Source: Symbiodinium natans (lineage: Eukaryota; Sar; Dinophyceae; Suessiales; Symbiodiniaceae). Taken from it: a stretch of DNA of 64,000 nt. A model generated the notes under the pieces. It made no database searches and was not told where the DNA came from. It saw nothing but the letters and a program-made list of their open reading frames with translations. The DNA lies in contig CAJNDS010001935.1 in assembly GCA_905221605.1 (NCBI GenBank), positions 289,501 through 353,500 of the forward strand, read 5' to 3'. Shown in pieces: positions 9,281-20,880 of this stretch (position 1 is its first letter; the number at the start of each line of letters is the position of its first letter). The position numbers were made by a program, and so were the translations under genes.

Positions 9281-10089
9281 ATCGTTTCGGAAAATCCGAG
9301 GGGCACCCAGAAGGCAATTTCCTGCGAGTACTTGGCCATTTCATTCACCTGGAGGCAAGACTTAGAAGCGATTTTGGGCTGCCTGGCAGGATGGTTTCTT
9401 CACAGGAGGCATGTCAGAAGTTCGTTCCGGTGACGCTTTACTTTCACAGCTCTGTCCTGGGAGCTAGCAGAAGTTCCGGGCGCGTATGTCGAATCAGATC
9501 TATATCGGGGCTCGTACGAGAATAATAAAGGGGTGACAATTGCTGGCCAGGAAGCCAATTTTTTCTGCAGATTGCTTAAGAGTTCAACTTCCTTTGTTAG
9601 CAGGGGCATTTTCGGATGGGACCACCACTCTAAATGGCGCGAGGCCGACCTGCCCCCTGAACTCGCAAGCCCTAAGCCATAACCCTAAACCCTTGAGACC
9701 ATCCGAGGGCTCTCATTATGGCATCATTGGCTTTGAGCTGCTGCCCTGCCTCACTGAAGGCCTTCTGCAAGAAGGAGGGCTCCACGAGCTTCTTTGGGAA
9801 GCAGTGCGTCGCCACATTCCTTCCGGAGCATGGCTACGCCACGACTGGGACCCCCTGTTTCGGCGTGCCTATGTTCACAAGGGCTTCGCAGGTACAGGAG
9901 TGATTCTGGGTCTTCTTGACAATATATGTGTATGTATCTATATATATATATATATGTATACACATTAGTATAGTCTATATGTTATATGTCTCCGGGTGCT
10001 TTGCTGGCTTTGCCTGATGAAGGACTCAGCCATTGCCAGGAAGGATGCGGCGGCATCTGGCGGCAGGCCCAGACCTGGGGGGCAAAACA

Positions 10090-10128
10090 AACCCTAAACC
10101 CTAAACCCTGCACCCTAAACCCTAAACC
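10090..10128. repeat. CCCTAAA array
   Basis: Five units with one CCCTGCA variant. Confidence 0.88.
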
Positions 10129-10179
10129 ACCGGAAATAATCCCTCTAAACGAAATGGGAGTTAGTGGGAGCTCACGAGA

Positions 10180-10285
10180 ACAAGGGACCCCAAAAATGAC
10201 CCAAATATACAGTAGACCCCCCAAATAGTAGGATTCCTTGAGAAGAAGGACCCCAATAAGGTACCCCTAATTTCGGAAGCCCCCC
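10180..10285. mobile_element. Family G element, minus orientation
   Basis: Reads GACCCCCCAAATAGTAGGATT..AAGGACCCCAATAAGGTACCCC..TTTCGGAAGCCCCCC, the reverse complement of the copies at 6033 and 18400. It encodes nothing; frames such as LPKLGVPYWGPS come from the repeat. Confidence 0.65.
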
Positions 10286-10496
10286 AAATCCTTCATGGTA
10301 TGGCCACTCGATTGATTCTACACCCAGTCCAAGGTACGACATGATGCAACATGCGTTGAAAGAGAGTTCTACGAATGTGCATGACACCAAGCACCATGAC
10401 CGAAGTCTCGGTCAGCAAGCAGGCTGACTCAGAGAAAAAAAACACCGACGGGCTTCATCATGCATCGATGCCAGTGTGCCCGAACGTGCCCTCGTA

Positions 10497-10540
10497 CCCT
10501 AAACCCTAAACCCTAAACCCTAAACCCTAAACCCTAAATC
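10497..10540. repeat. CCCTAAA array
   Basis: Six perfect units. Confidence 0.93.
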
Positions 10541-10887
10541 CCCTAAATACCTAAGCCTGCGGCCTACTGGGGCTTGGGCTTCAGGGGATGGTGGGAGATG
10601 AAGAGCCAACCGAGCCCTAAGAAGCCAAAACATCTACTCGGGGGTTTCCGAACATAGCAGTACCCTTTTGGGGGGGGCCCCTTTGAGATTCTCCTCTATT
10701 TTGGGGCATATATCAGGGGGGTACCCACTATTCTTTGGGAATGCTCAACCCTAAAGCCTTTTTGGGCAACGGACTTTGGAGGCTGCCGGCAAACATGCAA
10801 CTTCTCAGAAGTCACATCACGCAAAAAAATCACGCAAACTGTTCTATGCACCCATATCACCATGAGGAAGCACACGTGAATTAAGGG

Positions 10888-10917
10888 ACCCTAAACCCTA
10901 AACCCTAAACCCGAAAC
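10888..10917. repeat. CCCTAAA array
   Basis: Four units ending CCCGAAA. Confidence 0.9.
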
Positions 10918-10929
10918 TTAAGTCCAGTC

Positions 10930-11022
10930 ATCCCCAGAGCCCACTGCTGCCTGGACACTGGCCTTAGCTGCAGCCATCTTCGGGTCTCCGAGACCTTGGA
11001 AGAAAATTATCTGGGGGGGTTA
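10930..11022 (-). CDS. Probable exon, Ala-rich unknown protein
   Basis: Open minus-strand stretch reading IIFFQGLGDPKMAAAKASVQ, then AAVGSGDDWT, next to the CCCTAAA array at 10888. No family recognised; boundaries approximate. Confidence 0.45.
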
Positions 11023-11064
11023 GGGTTAGTTTAGGGTTTTAGGAATTTTTTTAGGGCTTAGTGA

Positions 11065-11142
11065 AAATAGAACCCCCAAATAGTAGGATTCCCTGAACAT
11101 AAGGACCCCCAAAGAGGTACCCCCGAATTTCGGAAACCCCCT
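11065..11142. mobile_element. Family G element
   Basis: Reads AACCCCCAAATAGTAGGATT..TAAGGACCCCCAAAGAGGTACCCC..TTTCGGAAACCCCC. A second related relic lies at about 11265-11395. Confidence 0.65.
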
Positions 11143-11489
11143 TAGAAGCTCCAGAAGGGATCTGGGACGCACACGATTCCACGCCGAGCCGCACTTGAGG
11201 AAGAAGGCATCCCTTGACTTCTGATTCAGCGGCCGGACACGGGTAAAGAGGTCCTCGGCAAATCGGGGGGGTGTTCGAAAATCAAGGGGTACCCTTTTCG
11301 GGGGTACCTTCAAGGGGATTCTATGCTTGTTGGGGCACACAAAGGGTACCCCTGTTTTTGGGAAGTGCCCAAATTGCAACCAAAGCCCCCCCAAAATATC
11401 CGTGAGACGACGAAAAGACAGTCTCCTCCGAGTGGAAGTATCCAACGAAAGCGCCCAGGGATCTTGTGCGCACATCAACTAGGGGCCCA

Positions 11490-11596
11490 AAAAACTACAT
11501 TAACATAAGGATCCTAGTATTGGGGTACAAGGGCCCCAAAAAGGGGGATTCTTGGAAGTAATCCTTATGTTTATGCCGTTTTTTGGGCCCCTATCA
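11490..11596. mobile_element. Palindromic element, unclassified
   Basis: Begins AGGGGCCCAAAAAAC and ends GTTTTTTGGGCCCCT with AACATAAGGAT near each end. It is a clear terminal inverted repeat of about 100 bp with no coding capacity. Confidence 0.65.
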
Positions 11597-11680
11597 ATGT
11601 CCCCGCGCTTCGCGCCGTCTCTCGCGGCCTTCGGTTTGACTGGCATGCTACACAGTTACCAACTTCTGTTCCTCCATCCT

Positions 11681-11796
11681 ACTTGGAGGTTCATGGGTAG
11701 CTATAAGTAGGATAAATGTGGTAACTAGACTATACTTTTGACCCTATTAAGAGGATACTTATAACCCTACTGATAACTACTCATGAACCTCCAAGT
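11681..11796. mobile_element. MITE family C, copy 2
   Basis: Palindrome from ACTTGGAGGTTCATGGGTAG to CTCATGAACCTCCAAGT, 116 bp, with interior ATAACCCTACTGATAACT. No clear target duplication. Confidence 0.85.
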
Positions 11797-12716
11797 GTTG
11801 GAACCCGAGCGAGTGCCCGTCTGCCAGCGGAGCCACGTGAGCCATGAAGAACATGGATGCCAGCGTGCCATCACTCTGTGTCAGGCTTGACCTATCTTAT
11901 GGCCCCTTGTCAGGCTCTTTCTTACATTCTCATGGATTCGGGAAATTGCCAAACAGGGCCAAAAGGGCCCAGAAATTGGATCAAATTTCTCTGGCCTTTT
12001 CACCAACCCCATGTCTTGATGCAACCCGCGCGGCGTGCATAAATCTCACCTGATCGGGGCTTCCGAAGCATTCTTCCACCTGGTTGGTGGTCTTGTAGGT
12101 GTGGTGGAACCTTAGAGCCGAAATCTCCAAACTGGAGCATCGCTGAGCGTCGGGTGCGTGCCTAGAAGACTGACATGGTCCAGGGAAGAGTGGTGGCAAT
12201 GGTCTGCCGGTCTGCCATTGTTTCCAAGCTCTTGCTTTCTCCTGTAGGCAGTAGCTTGATCTGCCGTGCTGCCCTTGGGACCTATAGAATGCAAGCTGCC
12301 GAAGGCTTCCAACATCCCATTTCTCAAACTGTGGCCCCAACATCAAGCAAAGCAGCCAGCCGAAGAATCTTGCTAGGGTCCGGCTGTGCGCATAATACAT
12401 CTCACCAGCATCCTGCGGGATCGTGTTTCCAACGTGAAGCCTGAATATCAGATAACCTATGAGCTAAAATGCATTCTCCAGCTCTGCAACTGCGACTTTT
12501 CGTTACTTGTCGAGTCTACTCCGACTTTGTGTGCGCTGCTGCGTGCTGATCTGGTCTGTCGGTGCAGGATGGAGGAAAACACATGCACCGTCACGGGATG
12601 TGAACAAATTTTCGGATCAAGCCCAGCACGGTTTCACACAAGCATGTGGTCCTTTAGCATCCAGTCCCGGTACTTGCCCGCAGGGGGAAGGATTTCGTCT
12701 GGACCGTAGGACTTGT
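11797..12716. other. Open frames of uncertain coding status
   Basis: Long overlapping frames on both strands (139 codons minus at 11981-12400; 107 codons plus at 12386-12709). I cannot decide which, if any, is real. Confidence 0.35.
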
Positions 12717-12935
12717 CCCAGCTACTGCCATAAGGTATCCTCCTCGCAAGCTGTCCGAAGTGGCGATTGAGTGATTCCACTATTCCAAACAAACCAATCG
12801 TCACATGCTTGTGCAGATGACGCGGGCGGGCGCTTGGGCATCCAGTTCCACGAGCACCGGGGAAGCAATAAGACATCCTCGTTGACGTGCTTGCCTATGT
12901 GTGATGCTGTGGATTGGATCTCTTCGTACTTCTAC
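12717..12935 (-). CDS. Probable coding exon, unknown protein
   Basis: After a TCGTAG|A acceptor the minus strand reads KYEEIQSTASHIGKHVNEDV, LLLPRCSWNWMPKRPP, and later CDDWFVWNSGITQSPLR, open to about 12717. A second minus frame (GLFGIVESLNRHFGQL..) overlaps and is also open, so the true frame may switch at an unseen intron. No family named. Confidence 0.45.
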
Positions 12936-13409
12936 GAAGCTCCTGCAGCCGAAGCCGTTTTCGTTTCAATCAGAAACCTGTCTGAGAACCTGAACCACCA
13001 GAACTGATTCTTACAGTGGACTTTCCAAATCCTTCAACTGTCGTTCCGAGGCTCTCCATTACCCAGATAAAGTTCCTCGGTACAGGCGCACATGTGCTAC
13101 TGAACACCTCCATCCCAACGTGAAGCTTCTGAACCTAAAACCTTGGGAGTCCCAAAAATCCAAACACGCCTACACCCTACACCCTCCTACAAACGTCGTC
13201 CACAGCGGCTTCATAAAATGAGATTTAAACAACGGTGTTAACTGCTGTTCACTAACACACGTATCCCCATTCAAAAAACTACTACTTAACAAACCCTGAC
13301 AAAACAGCCGTAAACCACTTAAAAACCCCCAACAGAGAAGCCCTAAGCCCTCTAACCCTGGCGAAGAAGCCCTGTCAACCCCTTAACCCTAACGACGAAG
13401 CAAGCACAC

Positions 13410-13478
13410 CCGAAACCCCAACCCCAAACCCCAAACCCCAAACCCTAAACCCCAAACCCCAAACCCTAAACACCAAAC
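13410..13478. repeat. CCCCAAA-rich telomere-like array
   Basis: Nine to ten units, mostly CCCCAAA (TTTGGGG) with two CCCTAAA. It is the most variant-homogenised array in the window. Confidence 0.9.
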
Positions 13479-15290
13479 CTCTGACGGATGCAGCCAGAAG
13501 CAGACGCCGATGGCCAACAAGGCTATTGTGCCGGGGGTCGTCGTACGCCGGTTCATATCGGCGAAGAAAATACGAGGCGTTCTCACAGGCAGCTTGCCAG
13601 ATAGCATGTTGTAAAACATAGTCTCGGGCCAATCACCGTTGATGGTGACCTCACAGCTTCAAGACGGACGACGACATGAACGAGCAAAGCAACGTGCGGC
13701 AAGTGAAGCCGTCCCGTCCCACCTCACCCCGAAGTAAACGTAAGACAGGGAATGTAGGTGCCATCCACTTTGGGCAAAAAGCTGTAGCAGACTACCTGAA
13801 CTGCGCCTTCCCATCAGTTCAAAGGCAAGGCCGCCAAAGATGCACAGCAGCTAGCGGCTAGCGTTAAGCTTGTGACAGCTACCAGATTGTGCAACGTCAT
13901 GAAAAACCAAGTTCAATTCTGGTAGGGTTGAAAGGTAACCCAAAAGGTTGAGGGTTTCCTACTCAGCTACTAAGAAAAACACGGTTGCCGAATCTATGTT
14001 CAGGCACGGACAGCTTGAAGCGCTCGTTCTTGCCAGTGAACTCATGTGGCATCTTGACAAACATGTCCTGACCCAAAGAGCCCAATATCCCTTAACTAAG
14101 GAATATACCTTAAATCATAATAAGGATCCCTATATGATTTAAGGACTATTCCTTAACTAAGGAATATTGGGCTCTTTGGGGACCCACGTCAAGCGAAGTT
14201 GTGGCTATCAAGGGTGCAAAGGAACTTCAAGCTCTGGGATCGGACTGCAAGGTGGCGCTCAGCCGCCGAACGGCAGGGGGTTCTAAAGAATTTGAAGTGA
14301 ACAGCTAGCTACTGTATGATTAAAGGTATTCAGGACACAGCACGCCTTCTTGCGTTACCCTTACAATACACACCTCTCGGACGATCCTTGAGTTGTCCGG
14401 GCAAGCCCTGTCCCGAAATAAACTTTCAGCCGAAGGACTTTCCCCGGCTCGTCGCCCACAGGCTCGCGACTGCAGGGGAACAAGCAAGCATGCAGATGCG
14501 GAAGTCGAGGAGCTCGTTGGAGCGCAAGCACCCCCAAACCCTGTGCCCACAACTAGTCACCCCCTGGACTATTGCACCGCAAACCCTACTCGTACCACGA
14601 TCCACGTGAGCCTGTAGTCCACCGACAGGAGAATCTTGATCCCTGCGCCGCCCCAGCTCGCTTCCTCGTGCTGGTGCAAGTGTCGATGCAGGGAATTCTT
14701 GCTCTTGTCTACAAATGCACGTACCAAAAGCTACTTGAGGTCCACAGCCTTTGTGACAGGGTGCCAGGCTACTCTGGGTCCAAGTTCAAGGAGCACAGAT
14801 GCTAGCGATAGGCGACGAGCTTATCATAATCACCATCACCATCATCCAATTGTTGTTCTAATTTTATGGGCTCAGGCCTCTTATGAGACGATCTGCATCC
14901 CTTCAGTACCTGTCTGTGAGCCCAACAGCCATGTCGCAACAGTGCCTGGCATCGCCACTAGGCGTCCCTGGAATGCAATCAACAATCAAAGCCATGACGC
15001 TGAGGATTCTGTAGACCCGGTTGTGTTTGCAGCTTTGATGTCGAACTCTGTGAACTTGACCTTAGGCCAGCAAGAGCCACCGAAGTCAGACAGAACACCC
15101 AGGCCGTGGGCGAGTAGACCGAGCAAATTTTAAGTTAGTTGCAAGCGCTGAGCCCTAAACCAAGAAAGCACAAGCTCAAGTGACCCTACTTGGTCAGCAA
15201 CTAGCCACGCGCAAGAGATTGAATGAAGGCACGGCGATTGGGTGCACCATCTTTGTGGATTCGTGCCTTGAGTTCTGTCAGACATGACTA
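13479..15290. other. Region with one MITE and unsupported frames
   Basis: Contains the family A copy at 14072-14180. Other open frames (for example 14636-15133 plus, 165 codons) overlap frames on the other strand and show no domain. Confidence 0.35.
14072..14180. mobile_element. MITE family A, copy 2
   Basis: A 109-bp palindrome, CCCAAAGAGCCCAATAT to ATATTGGGCTCTTTGGG in outline, flanked by GA on both sides (2-bp duplication). Confidence 0.93.
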
Positions 15291-15291
15291 G

Positions 15292-15360
15292 TAGGGAATG
15301 AGGTACCCTATCTAATCCCCTTAAAGGGTATATAAAGGGCCCCTCATTCCCTGATTCCCT
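15292..15360. mobile_element. Family D element, short copy
   Basis: Reads TAGGGAATGAGGTACCC..CCTTAAAGGGTATATAAAGGG..CCCTCATTCCCTGATTCCCT. Same terminal motif as SulP intron 2 and the element at 61626. Confidence 0.75.
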
Positions 15361-15509
15361 GCGAAAAACCCAGGGGTCTAAGTCCTGGCAGAAGGCTTTG
15401 CAAAAGGTCTAGGGCTTAGGCGGAAATATTCGCAAAGCGCGGAGAGCATGTGCGGATGTGTTCTGTCACGGTTCCCTATACCCTACACCCTACACCCTAA
15501 ACCCTAAAC

Positions 15510-15658
15510 CCGAGTTCACGTCGTGCTGCCAGTAGCGACGCTTACACGAAGCATGGTTGGGGGACACAGTGTCAGACACCGAGCATGTGCTGCTGAGGGG
15601 CTATCTTGTTGTCCTTGGGCAGCGTGCCTGCCTTGTGCATGGCCTTTGTGAGCCAGTC
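15510..15658 (-). CDS. Two short exons, unknown protein
   Basis: Exon 15580-15658 follows TTGCAG|G and encodes DWLTKAMHKAGTLPKDNKIA, then PQQHML. Exon 15510-15540 encodes SLLAARREL and ends at a GTTTAGGG donor. Phases agree across a putative 39-nt GT-AG intron (15541-15579), which is unusually short. No family recognised. Confidence 0.5.
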
Positions 15659-15756
15659 CTGCAACACAGCTCAGATGACAGGTTGCCAATTCACCCTAAA
15701 CCCTCAACCCTTTTTGCCTAAACCCCGAACCCTGCACCTCAAGAATCATGACTTTG

Positions 15757-15807
15757 CCCTAAACCCTAAACCCTAAACCCTAAACCCTAAACCCTAAACC
15801 CTAAAAC
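15757..15807. repeat. CCCTAAA array
   Basis: Seven perfect units. Confidence 0.95.
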
Positions 15808-15893
15808 AGCATATCTTCACCGCATCGAGGAGCAGGCCCCATGTCCCGGAATTGGCCCGGCGACAAGGGCATGTTCCTCGGCGTTCGGTCCAG
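15808..15893 (-). CDS. Probable exon, unknown protein
   Basis: Minus-strand frame LDRTPRNMPLSPGQFRDMGP, APRCGEDML, flanked on its downstream side by the array at 15757. Probably part of the same minus-strand gene as 15510-15658 and 16318-16409, but joins were not resolved. Confidence 0.45.
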
Positions 15894-16317
15894 GCTTCAG
15901 GGGTTTCTAAGGCACCTTGATCGAGCGCATGCGCACTGCCCACGCTCGACACGCACCTTCATGGTCTAGGTCTCGCACCTTCATGGTTTAGGTCTCGCGT
16001 CTACTCTTCAATCGCAGTATTGCGCAACTTTCTTCCGAAACAAGCCCAGGTGCAGTCCCCAAAACTCACCAGGTGCAGCTTCTCCGACCACCTGCATGAT
16101 GGGAGATGCGGTTACATGCATTCTTCCGTGTCGACTCCAACCAAGCACCAGGAGTGATAGCTGCGGGGTCTGTGACTTGAGTGGGTCTAGATGAAGGGCG
16201 GAGATGTCTTCAGGCTTCTTTCCCTGCCGGGTTGGCACTTCGGCGCTTCCACAATGAACGCAATGAATCTCACTGAGTACCTATAGGGTGGTTTAGGGCT
16301 TAGGGTGGTTATTTCGG

Positions 16318-16409
16318 GCGGTACTCGGCTTCCCAAAGACGGCCTTCTTAAAGGCCCCGAGCGTGAGGGGACGACCGCCGTCACCAGAGCGCGGGAAGGT
16401 ATCCCACAC
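16318..16409 (-). CDS. Internal exon, unknown protein
   Basis: Preceded by GCCAG|G; encodes VWDTFPRSGDGGRPLTLGAF, KKAVFGKPSTA. It reads like a conserved domain fragment but I cannot name it. It lies between two telomere-repeat arrays. Confidence 0.6.
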
Positions 16410-16422
16410 CTGGCTTATCTCA

Positions 16423-16459
16423 GGGTTTAGGGTTTAGGGTTAAGGGTTTAGGGTTGAGG
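16423..16459. repeat. TTTAGGG array
   Basis: Five units with TTAAGGG and TTGAGG variants. Confidence 0.88.
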
Positions 16460-17202
16460 ATTCTCAAGTTTAGCATCGGAGGATCGAAAACGGAGTAGCA
16501 AACATGCGACAGGACCAGATGGCTTGCACATGGGCTCGGGGCGAGGCCGACTCCGACTACTGGCACGAACTCCAAGGAATCCCACCTCCGAGGGAAGCGG
16601 TGTCCATGTCGCCCACTTTGCTCTCCTGTTGAAGGCAGGCTCTATGGAAACTCGAATATCTTCGAGACAGAGTCTCGCAGAAATTACGTAACTAGACAGA
16701 TCACTTCAGTCAAGCCATAACAGTGCTACAAGATCGCATGCAGCTCATCTACGGAAACTGCACCTGCGACCAGTAAACACAACTCCAGTGACTCGCACTG
16801 CAGTAGCATGTCGGTACATGACGGGTCGCCTCTTTGCGCGTTCCTCCTCGCTCTCCTGGTCATGTCCGTTCCTGCAGTGCATGCATTCTGCGAGCAGTGG
16901 CACGAAGATGCATCAAAGCATTACAGCTTCTCTGCGTCTTTGCTAAGCAAGAACAGGAGGTAGACAGTACCACCGCCACTCCCCGCCATGAACGATGGCC
17001 GCAGAGGCAACAACAACGACCAAAAGGCTACTGTCCTACCAATAACGGCCTCAGCTTCAACGAGGTCACGCTTAAAGTTCCACAATGGGGACACGGGCTC
17101 CCCAAAACGGAATTTGGCTCTTAAAGCCACGAGCTATGCATTGGGTCGGTGCCAACACACAAGCTGAAAACACTTTGGGTGATTGAAGACACGAACTGAG
17201 CT

Positions 17203-17315
17203 ACTGGATCAATCTAGTAGTACCCCTTCATGAAGGAATAAGCCCCCAACTTATACTAAGGATCATGACTATGAATTGGGGTATATTCCTTAACTACGGG
17301 GTTTTGGAAGATCTG
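17203..17315. mobile_element. MITE family B, diverged copy
   Basis: Right end ATTCCTTAACTACGGGGTTTTGGAAGATCTG matches family B in pieces; the left end is decayed. The interior AAGGATCATGA matches the copy at 22221. Confidence 0.65.
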
Positions 17316-17331
17316 TGCAATATTGCTCAGA

Positions 17332-17383
17332 AGGTCGCACTCCAAAACCCCTAAACCCTAAACCCTAAATAGGTCGCACTCCA
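17332..17383. repeat. Telomere array between 13-bp direct duplications
   Basis: AGGTCGCACTCCA occurs at 17332-17344 and 17371-17383, bracketing three CCCTAAA units. The right copy is the 3' end of the exon at 17372-17519 (minus), so the duplication is of exon-edge sequence. Confidence 0.85.
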
Positions 17384-17519
17384 TAAGCGAGCGTCGCCAC
17401 GGCCGTGTCGGCTTCCACCGCCGCAGGCGGCGCCGCTGGCGCCTCCGCGTCGCTGCCCCGCTTGACCACGGCCAGCGGCTTCCCAGAGAGCACGACACTG
17501 ACCCAGCCCTCTGGTGGGC
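17372..17519 (-). CDS. Internal exon, unknown protein
   Basis: After CAAAG|G it encodes PPEGWVSVVLSGKPLAVVKR, then an Ala/Pro linker (GSDAEAPAAPPAAVEAD) and TAVATLAYGVRP. It is clearly coding in composition. It ends at a duplicated 13-bp tract adjoining a telomere-repeat array. No family recognised. Confidence 0.65.
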
Positions 17520-17550
17520 CTTTGAGGTTTTAAAGTTGAAATAGAGTGTG

Positions 17551-17585
17551 GGGTTTAGGGTTTAGGGTTTTGGGTCTAGGGTTTG
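17551..17585. repeat. Short TTTAGGG array
   Basis: About five units, degenerate. Confidence 0.8.
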
Positions 17586-18399
17586 GCTGCACTCAAGGGA
17601 ATTCCAGGTTCAGCCGCTCGGAGGTTCGCTTCTGAGATGTTTTGAACTGGCTCAGATGGGCAAGGTGCGGTTGCAAGAGCTGTCGGCACTGCATTGTACT
17701 GTCGGGCTGGATTTGGACAGACCCACCCAGTGCAACCATCCGGCATTCTTTCACTCAAGAACAAGATCATGATTCTAAAGCCCAAGTCCTCATTCTTACT
17801 CTTATCCAATGGCATGCAATCAGTGCAACTGCGTGGTTTGTGGTCCGCGGATTTTCGCACGAACCGGGGTGGCTTGAGAGGCTATCCGTGCGATCCGCCC
17901 TTTGGCACAACAAGCCCCAAGCCGAAAAAGGCGCATGCTACTTGCAACTTTCGATGGAGCGGTGCTTATGCCGACTTTGCTGCTGAAGACTTCGCAGAGT
18001 TTCATTCGTGAATTAATCTCTGTGCCTGCGCCGACGAGCAGCTTGTACTGCAAGCGATCGCCTTGAACAGTCAAATTCTTGGAAGGACTTGTTGGAAACA
18101 CAAGGAGGCACGTGTTTGCGGCTTGGCACAACAAAGGCAAGGCATGGAATGCATCGGCGCGGAAGCAATATCCGGTTCTCCACCATGAGCTGACGTACAT
18201 GTACTCATGAAAGCTTAGCTGCAGCTTCCTGAAGCAAACTTCACTCTACACTGGCCCCAAACGTGAGAGGCCAAAGCCCGAATCGAGGAATCCCACAGAA
18301 GCCGGGGAGCCTTTCACAGATACTTGCTCCACCAGTGAGCCCGTTGCTAAACCTGGAGACAGCCACTCTTCGGGGTTGAAGATTCCAATTTCTCCAGAA

Positions 18400-18503
18400 G
18401 GGGGTGTCCGAAATTAAGGGTACCTTTGTGGGGTCCTTGTGAAAAGGGAACCCTACTTTTGGGGGTCTATTTTAGGGGCCCCTATTTTCGCCAACCCCCA
18501 AAG
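18400..18503. mobile_element. Family G element
   Basis: Reads GGTGTCCGAAATTAAGGGTACC, then TGTGGGGTCCTTGTGAAAAGGGAACCCTACTTTTGGGGGTC in outline, and ends CCAACCCCC. Terminal inverted repeats are weak. Confidence 0.65.
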
Positions 18504-18769
18504 GCATGCCCTCTGATAGAGGACACAAAGTGCGCGTGGATGTCTGCTAGAGCATCTGTCAACAGAGCACCAGACTGTGTTCGAAGCTCCCTGCAATGGG
18601 AGTTTGGTTCATGATCTGATGTAATGGGTTGGCTGGAAATGACTATGCGTCCAAGAACAACGAACAAAAAATGACATGGCTGCCTCAAGCATGTGTCACT
18701 TCCACTGGCTGAGTTCCTAAGATGTTTGCGTCCTTTCTTCTTACGCATTGTTTTGAACGTTTAGAAAGG

Positions 18770-19245
18770 ATCCCCACGCCCCTAGCTCAGTCAACAATCC
18801 GAGTCTCCGAACTTGCACGCCAAAGACAAGAGGCGATCGCCCAGCTGGGCAGACTTCGTGCTCTCACCGTCGCGCACAATGATTCCACCTGGCAGCTTCG
18901 TCGTCGCAAGCATCCGCAAACTCCAGCTGCAAAGCCACGCTCAGACGAGGCTCTGTGAAGCACTTGAAGCCATTCATCCCCTAGAGACGTACTGTGCCCG
19001 AGAGAGGGAGACAAGAGAGAAAAGAGAGCGAGCGCAAGGGAGAGCTGGCAATGCACAGGGAGCCTTGCGTTGTGTCTTCGGTACGCTTCGACAGCGTGCA
19101 AATTCACAACAGAACCAACAATCGAGCTACGTGCGAGGCCTTTGTCACCTCCGCCGATGATCTCCCAAATCAATGGGTCCGGCATGGCCAAAACAAGAGA
19201 GAATGCTATGTTTATTTGAGGCCTCCGGCTACTGAGGGAAACTGA
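18770..19245 (+). CDS. Probable plus-strand exons of an unknown protein
   Basis: Two convincing stretches. About 18796-18930 encodes VSELARQRQEAIAQLGRLRA and onward (helical, charged). 19060-19245 encodes REPCVVSSVRFDSVQIHNRT, NNRATCEAFVTSADDLPNQW, ending ATEGN and a stop at 19243-19245. They lie in different frames, so an intron would separate them (about 18960-19055). The second is probably a C-terminal exon. Confidence 0.45.
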
Positions 19246-19640
19246 TGGAGTAAGCAGCTTCGGCTGGCTTGGTATTCTGCTGTTGTGGGATGGAGCGAAA
19301 CATAGGACGTGCTCACTCTAGTTCCTTACTGTGGCACCTATGTAATCCATAGCAAAATACAGATTCCTAGCTCATGGCGTGTTGACAAGCAAAGGTGGAC
19401 ATGTGCCAAGAAGGGCAATCCAACAGCATTTGGTCATGCATGCGTCCGCGTTCCACGACCCTAAGCCCTGACCCTTAGCCTTCACCCTAAACGCAGCACG
19501 AACCACGGGGGAGGAGAGAAGACACCCTTTTGAGCAGGCTTGCGAGAAAAACAGAACTGAACCTACACCCTACACCCTTTTATTTGGGCCCGGACCCGAA
19601 ACCCTAAACCCACCATGAACCAGGAGTGGAAAACTCGGGA

Positions 19641-19710
19641 CCCTAAACCCTAAACCCTGAACCCTGAACCCTAAACCCTAAACCCTAAACCCTAAACCCT
19701 AAACCCTAAA
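19641..19710. repeat. CCCTAAA array
   Basis: Ten units, two CCCTGAA. Confidence 0.95.
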
Positions 19711-19727
19711 CATCCGGGCTTGCTCTG

Positions 19728-19838
19728 CTTCGAGGTTCATGGGTACCTCTAAGTTGGGTTATAAGTAGGGTAACTATGGTTATAGCCATACTTAGGGTAC
19801 TTATAACCCTACTTATAAGTACCCAGGAACCTCCAAGT
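19728..19838. mobile_element. MITE family C, copy 3
   Basis: CTTCGAGGTTCATGGGTACC to GTACCCAGGAACCTCCAAGT, 111 bp, interior GGGTTATAAGTAGGG. Confidence 0.85.
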
Positions 19839-20672
19839 GCAAATCTGCAAAGCAGCGCACCTGAGCATTGGGCATGGATCCTCGACCTCGGCAGGCAAAC
19901 TCGATTGGCTCAAACCCAGAGATGCCCATCTGGGGACATGACTTTTGTGCATGAAGGGGGGCACCTGCATGATCTGTTGCAACGCATGCAGAGTTTGTGC
20001 ACAGACCAGTGGCGCTGAGCTGAGCTGGGCTGACTCCCCAGCATCAGGAGCTTCAAGCCGTGTCAAGCCCTAGCTCCAAAACCTCTCCATTGTTGGGGCT
20101 CCAACGACGTCATCCCCCTTAGCTGCGCTGCGCAACCCAAGGCACACTCGTGCACAGCAGGCAAGGATTCGGGAAGTTTCAACTAAGCCGTGCGGGTGTT
20201 CAGGGCACAGGTTTCGTGACGAAGGAGGCAGGGTCTGCAGAAGTGAAGACTCCCAGCCAAGGCCAAGTCGGTCTGACAACCTACGAATACCGCGCAGGCA
20301 CTCCATCCCTGCTGTCAGTGGGTCATGCAGAGGCCCCAAAGCTTTGAACCCGGAGCTGCTCTAGAAATTCCCCGCCGAGCGGCCACGGCTGCGACCCGGA
20401 GACTTCCCGAAGTGCTGAGGGGCAGCGCCGGAGTGCTCATGTCGTACCTTCTGGCATTCGGGCATTTTTCGGGCCGGGGGAATCTCTTTCACCCGTTTTG
20501 TGGTTCAGCTGCCCTTCCCCGGTGACTTCACTTGCTTCACTTGTTGTTGCGTTTGAAGCTAGTTCCAGGTGCGAGCTTATCAAGTGTTCAGGGCATGCTT
20601 TCATCTCGCAAATTTCATCTTTGACCAGTTCAAGCAGCAAGTATGGTCCCCAAGCCCAATAAGCTCAACGTT
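19839..20672. other. Region without a supported gene
   Basis: Only overlapping frames of 65-90 codons; nothing recognisable. Confidence 0.35.
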
Positions 20673-20880
20673 TCAGTCTCTCGGATCGCGACCGTGGGAT
20701 CGAACACAACTGAGGACACGAGCAATGATCTCCGAAACGACCCAAAGCATGTTGAAGATCATGTTCGTCCAGCCGTAGAATACCCTCACACCCTGGCGAA
20801 GGACGAAGGACAGATATCCCTGAAGCAGAGAGGTCACCACTGCGCTCCAGGCGCTGGCTGTCCAGGCGCAATCTGCAGTC
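20673..20880 (-). CDS. Probable exon with membrane-spanning segments
   Basis: Minus-strand frame includes CAWTASAWSAVVTSLLQGYL, SFVLRQGVRVFYGWTNMIFN, MLWVVSEIIARVL: two hydrophobic stretches typical of membrane helices. The frame stays open upstream to 21152, but that part is less convincing. An overlapping plus frame also exists. No family recognised. Confidence 0.45.

Noticed and set aside
9982-10390. Peptides such as LGFRVQGLGFRV and VPYWGPSSQGILLFGG as conserved protein repeats
   Set aside because: LGFRV is the translation of TTTAGGG arrays, and the other string is translated family G repeat; they recur at every such element on either strand.
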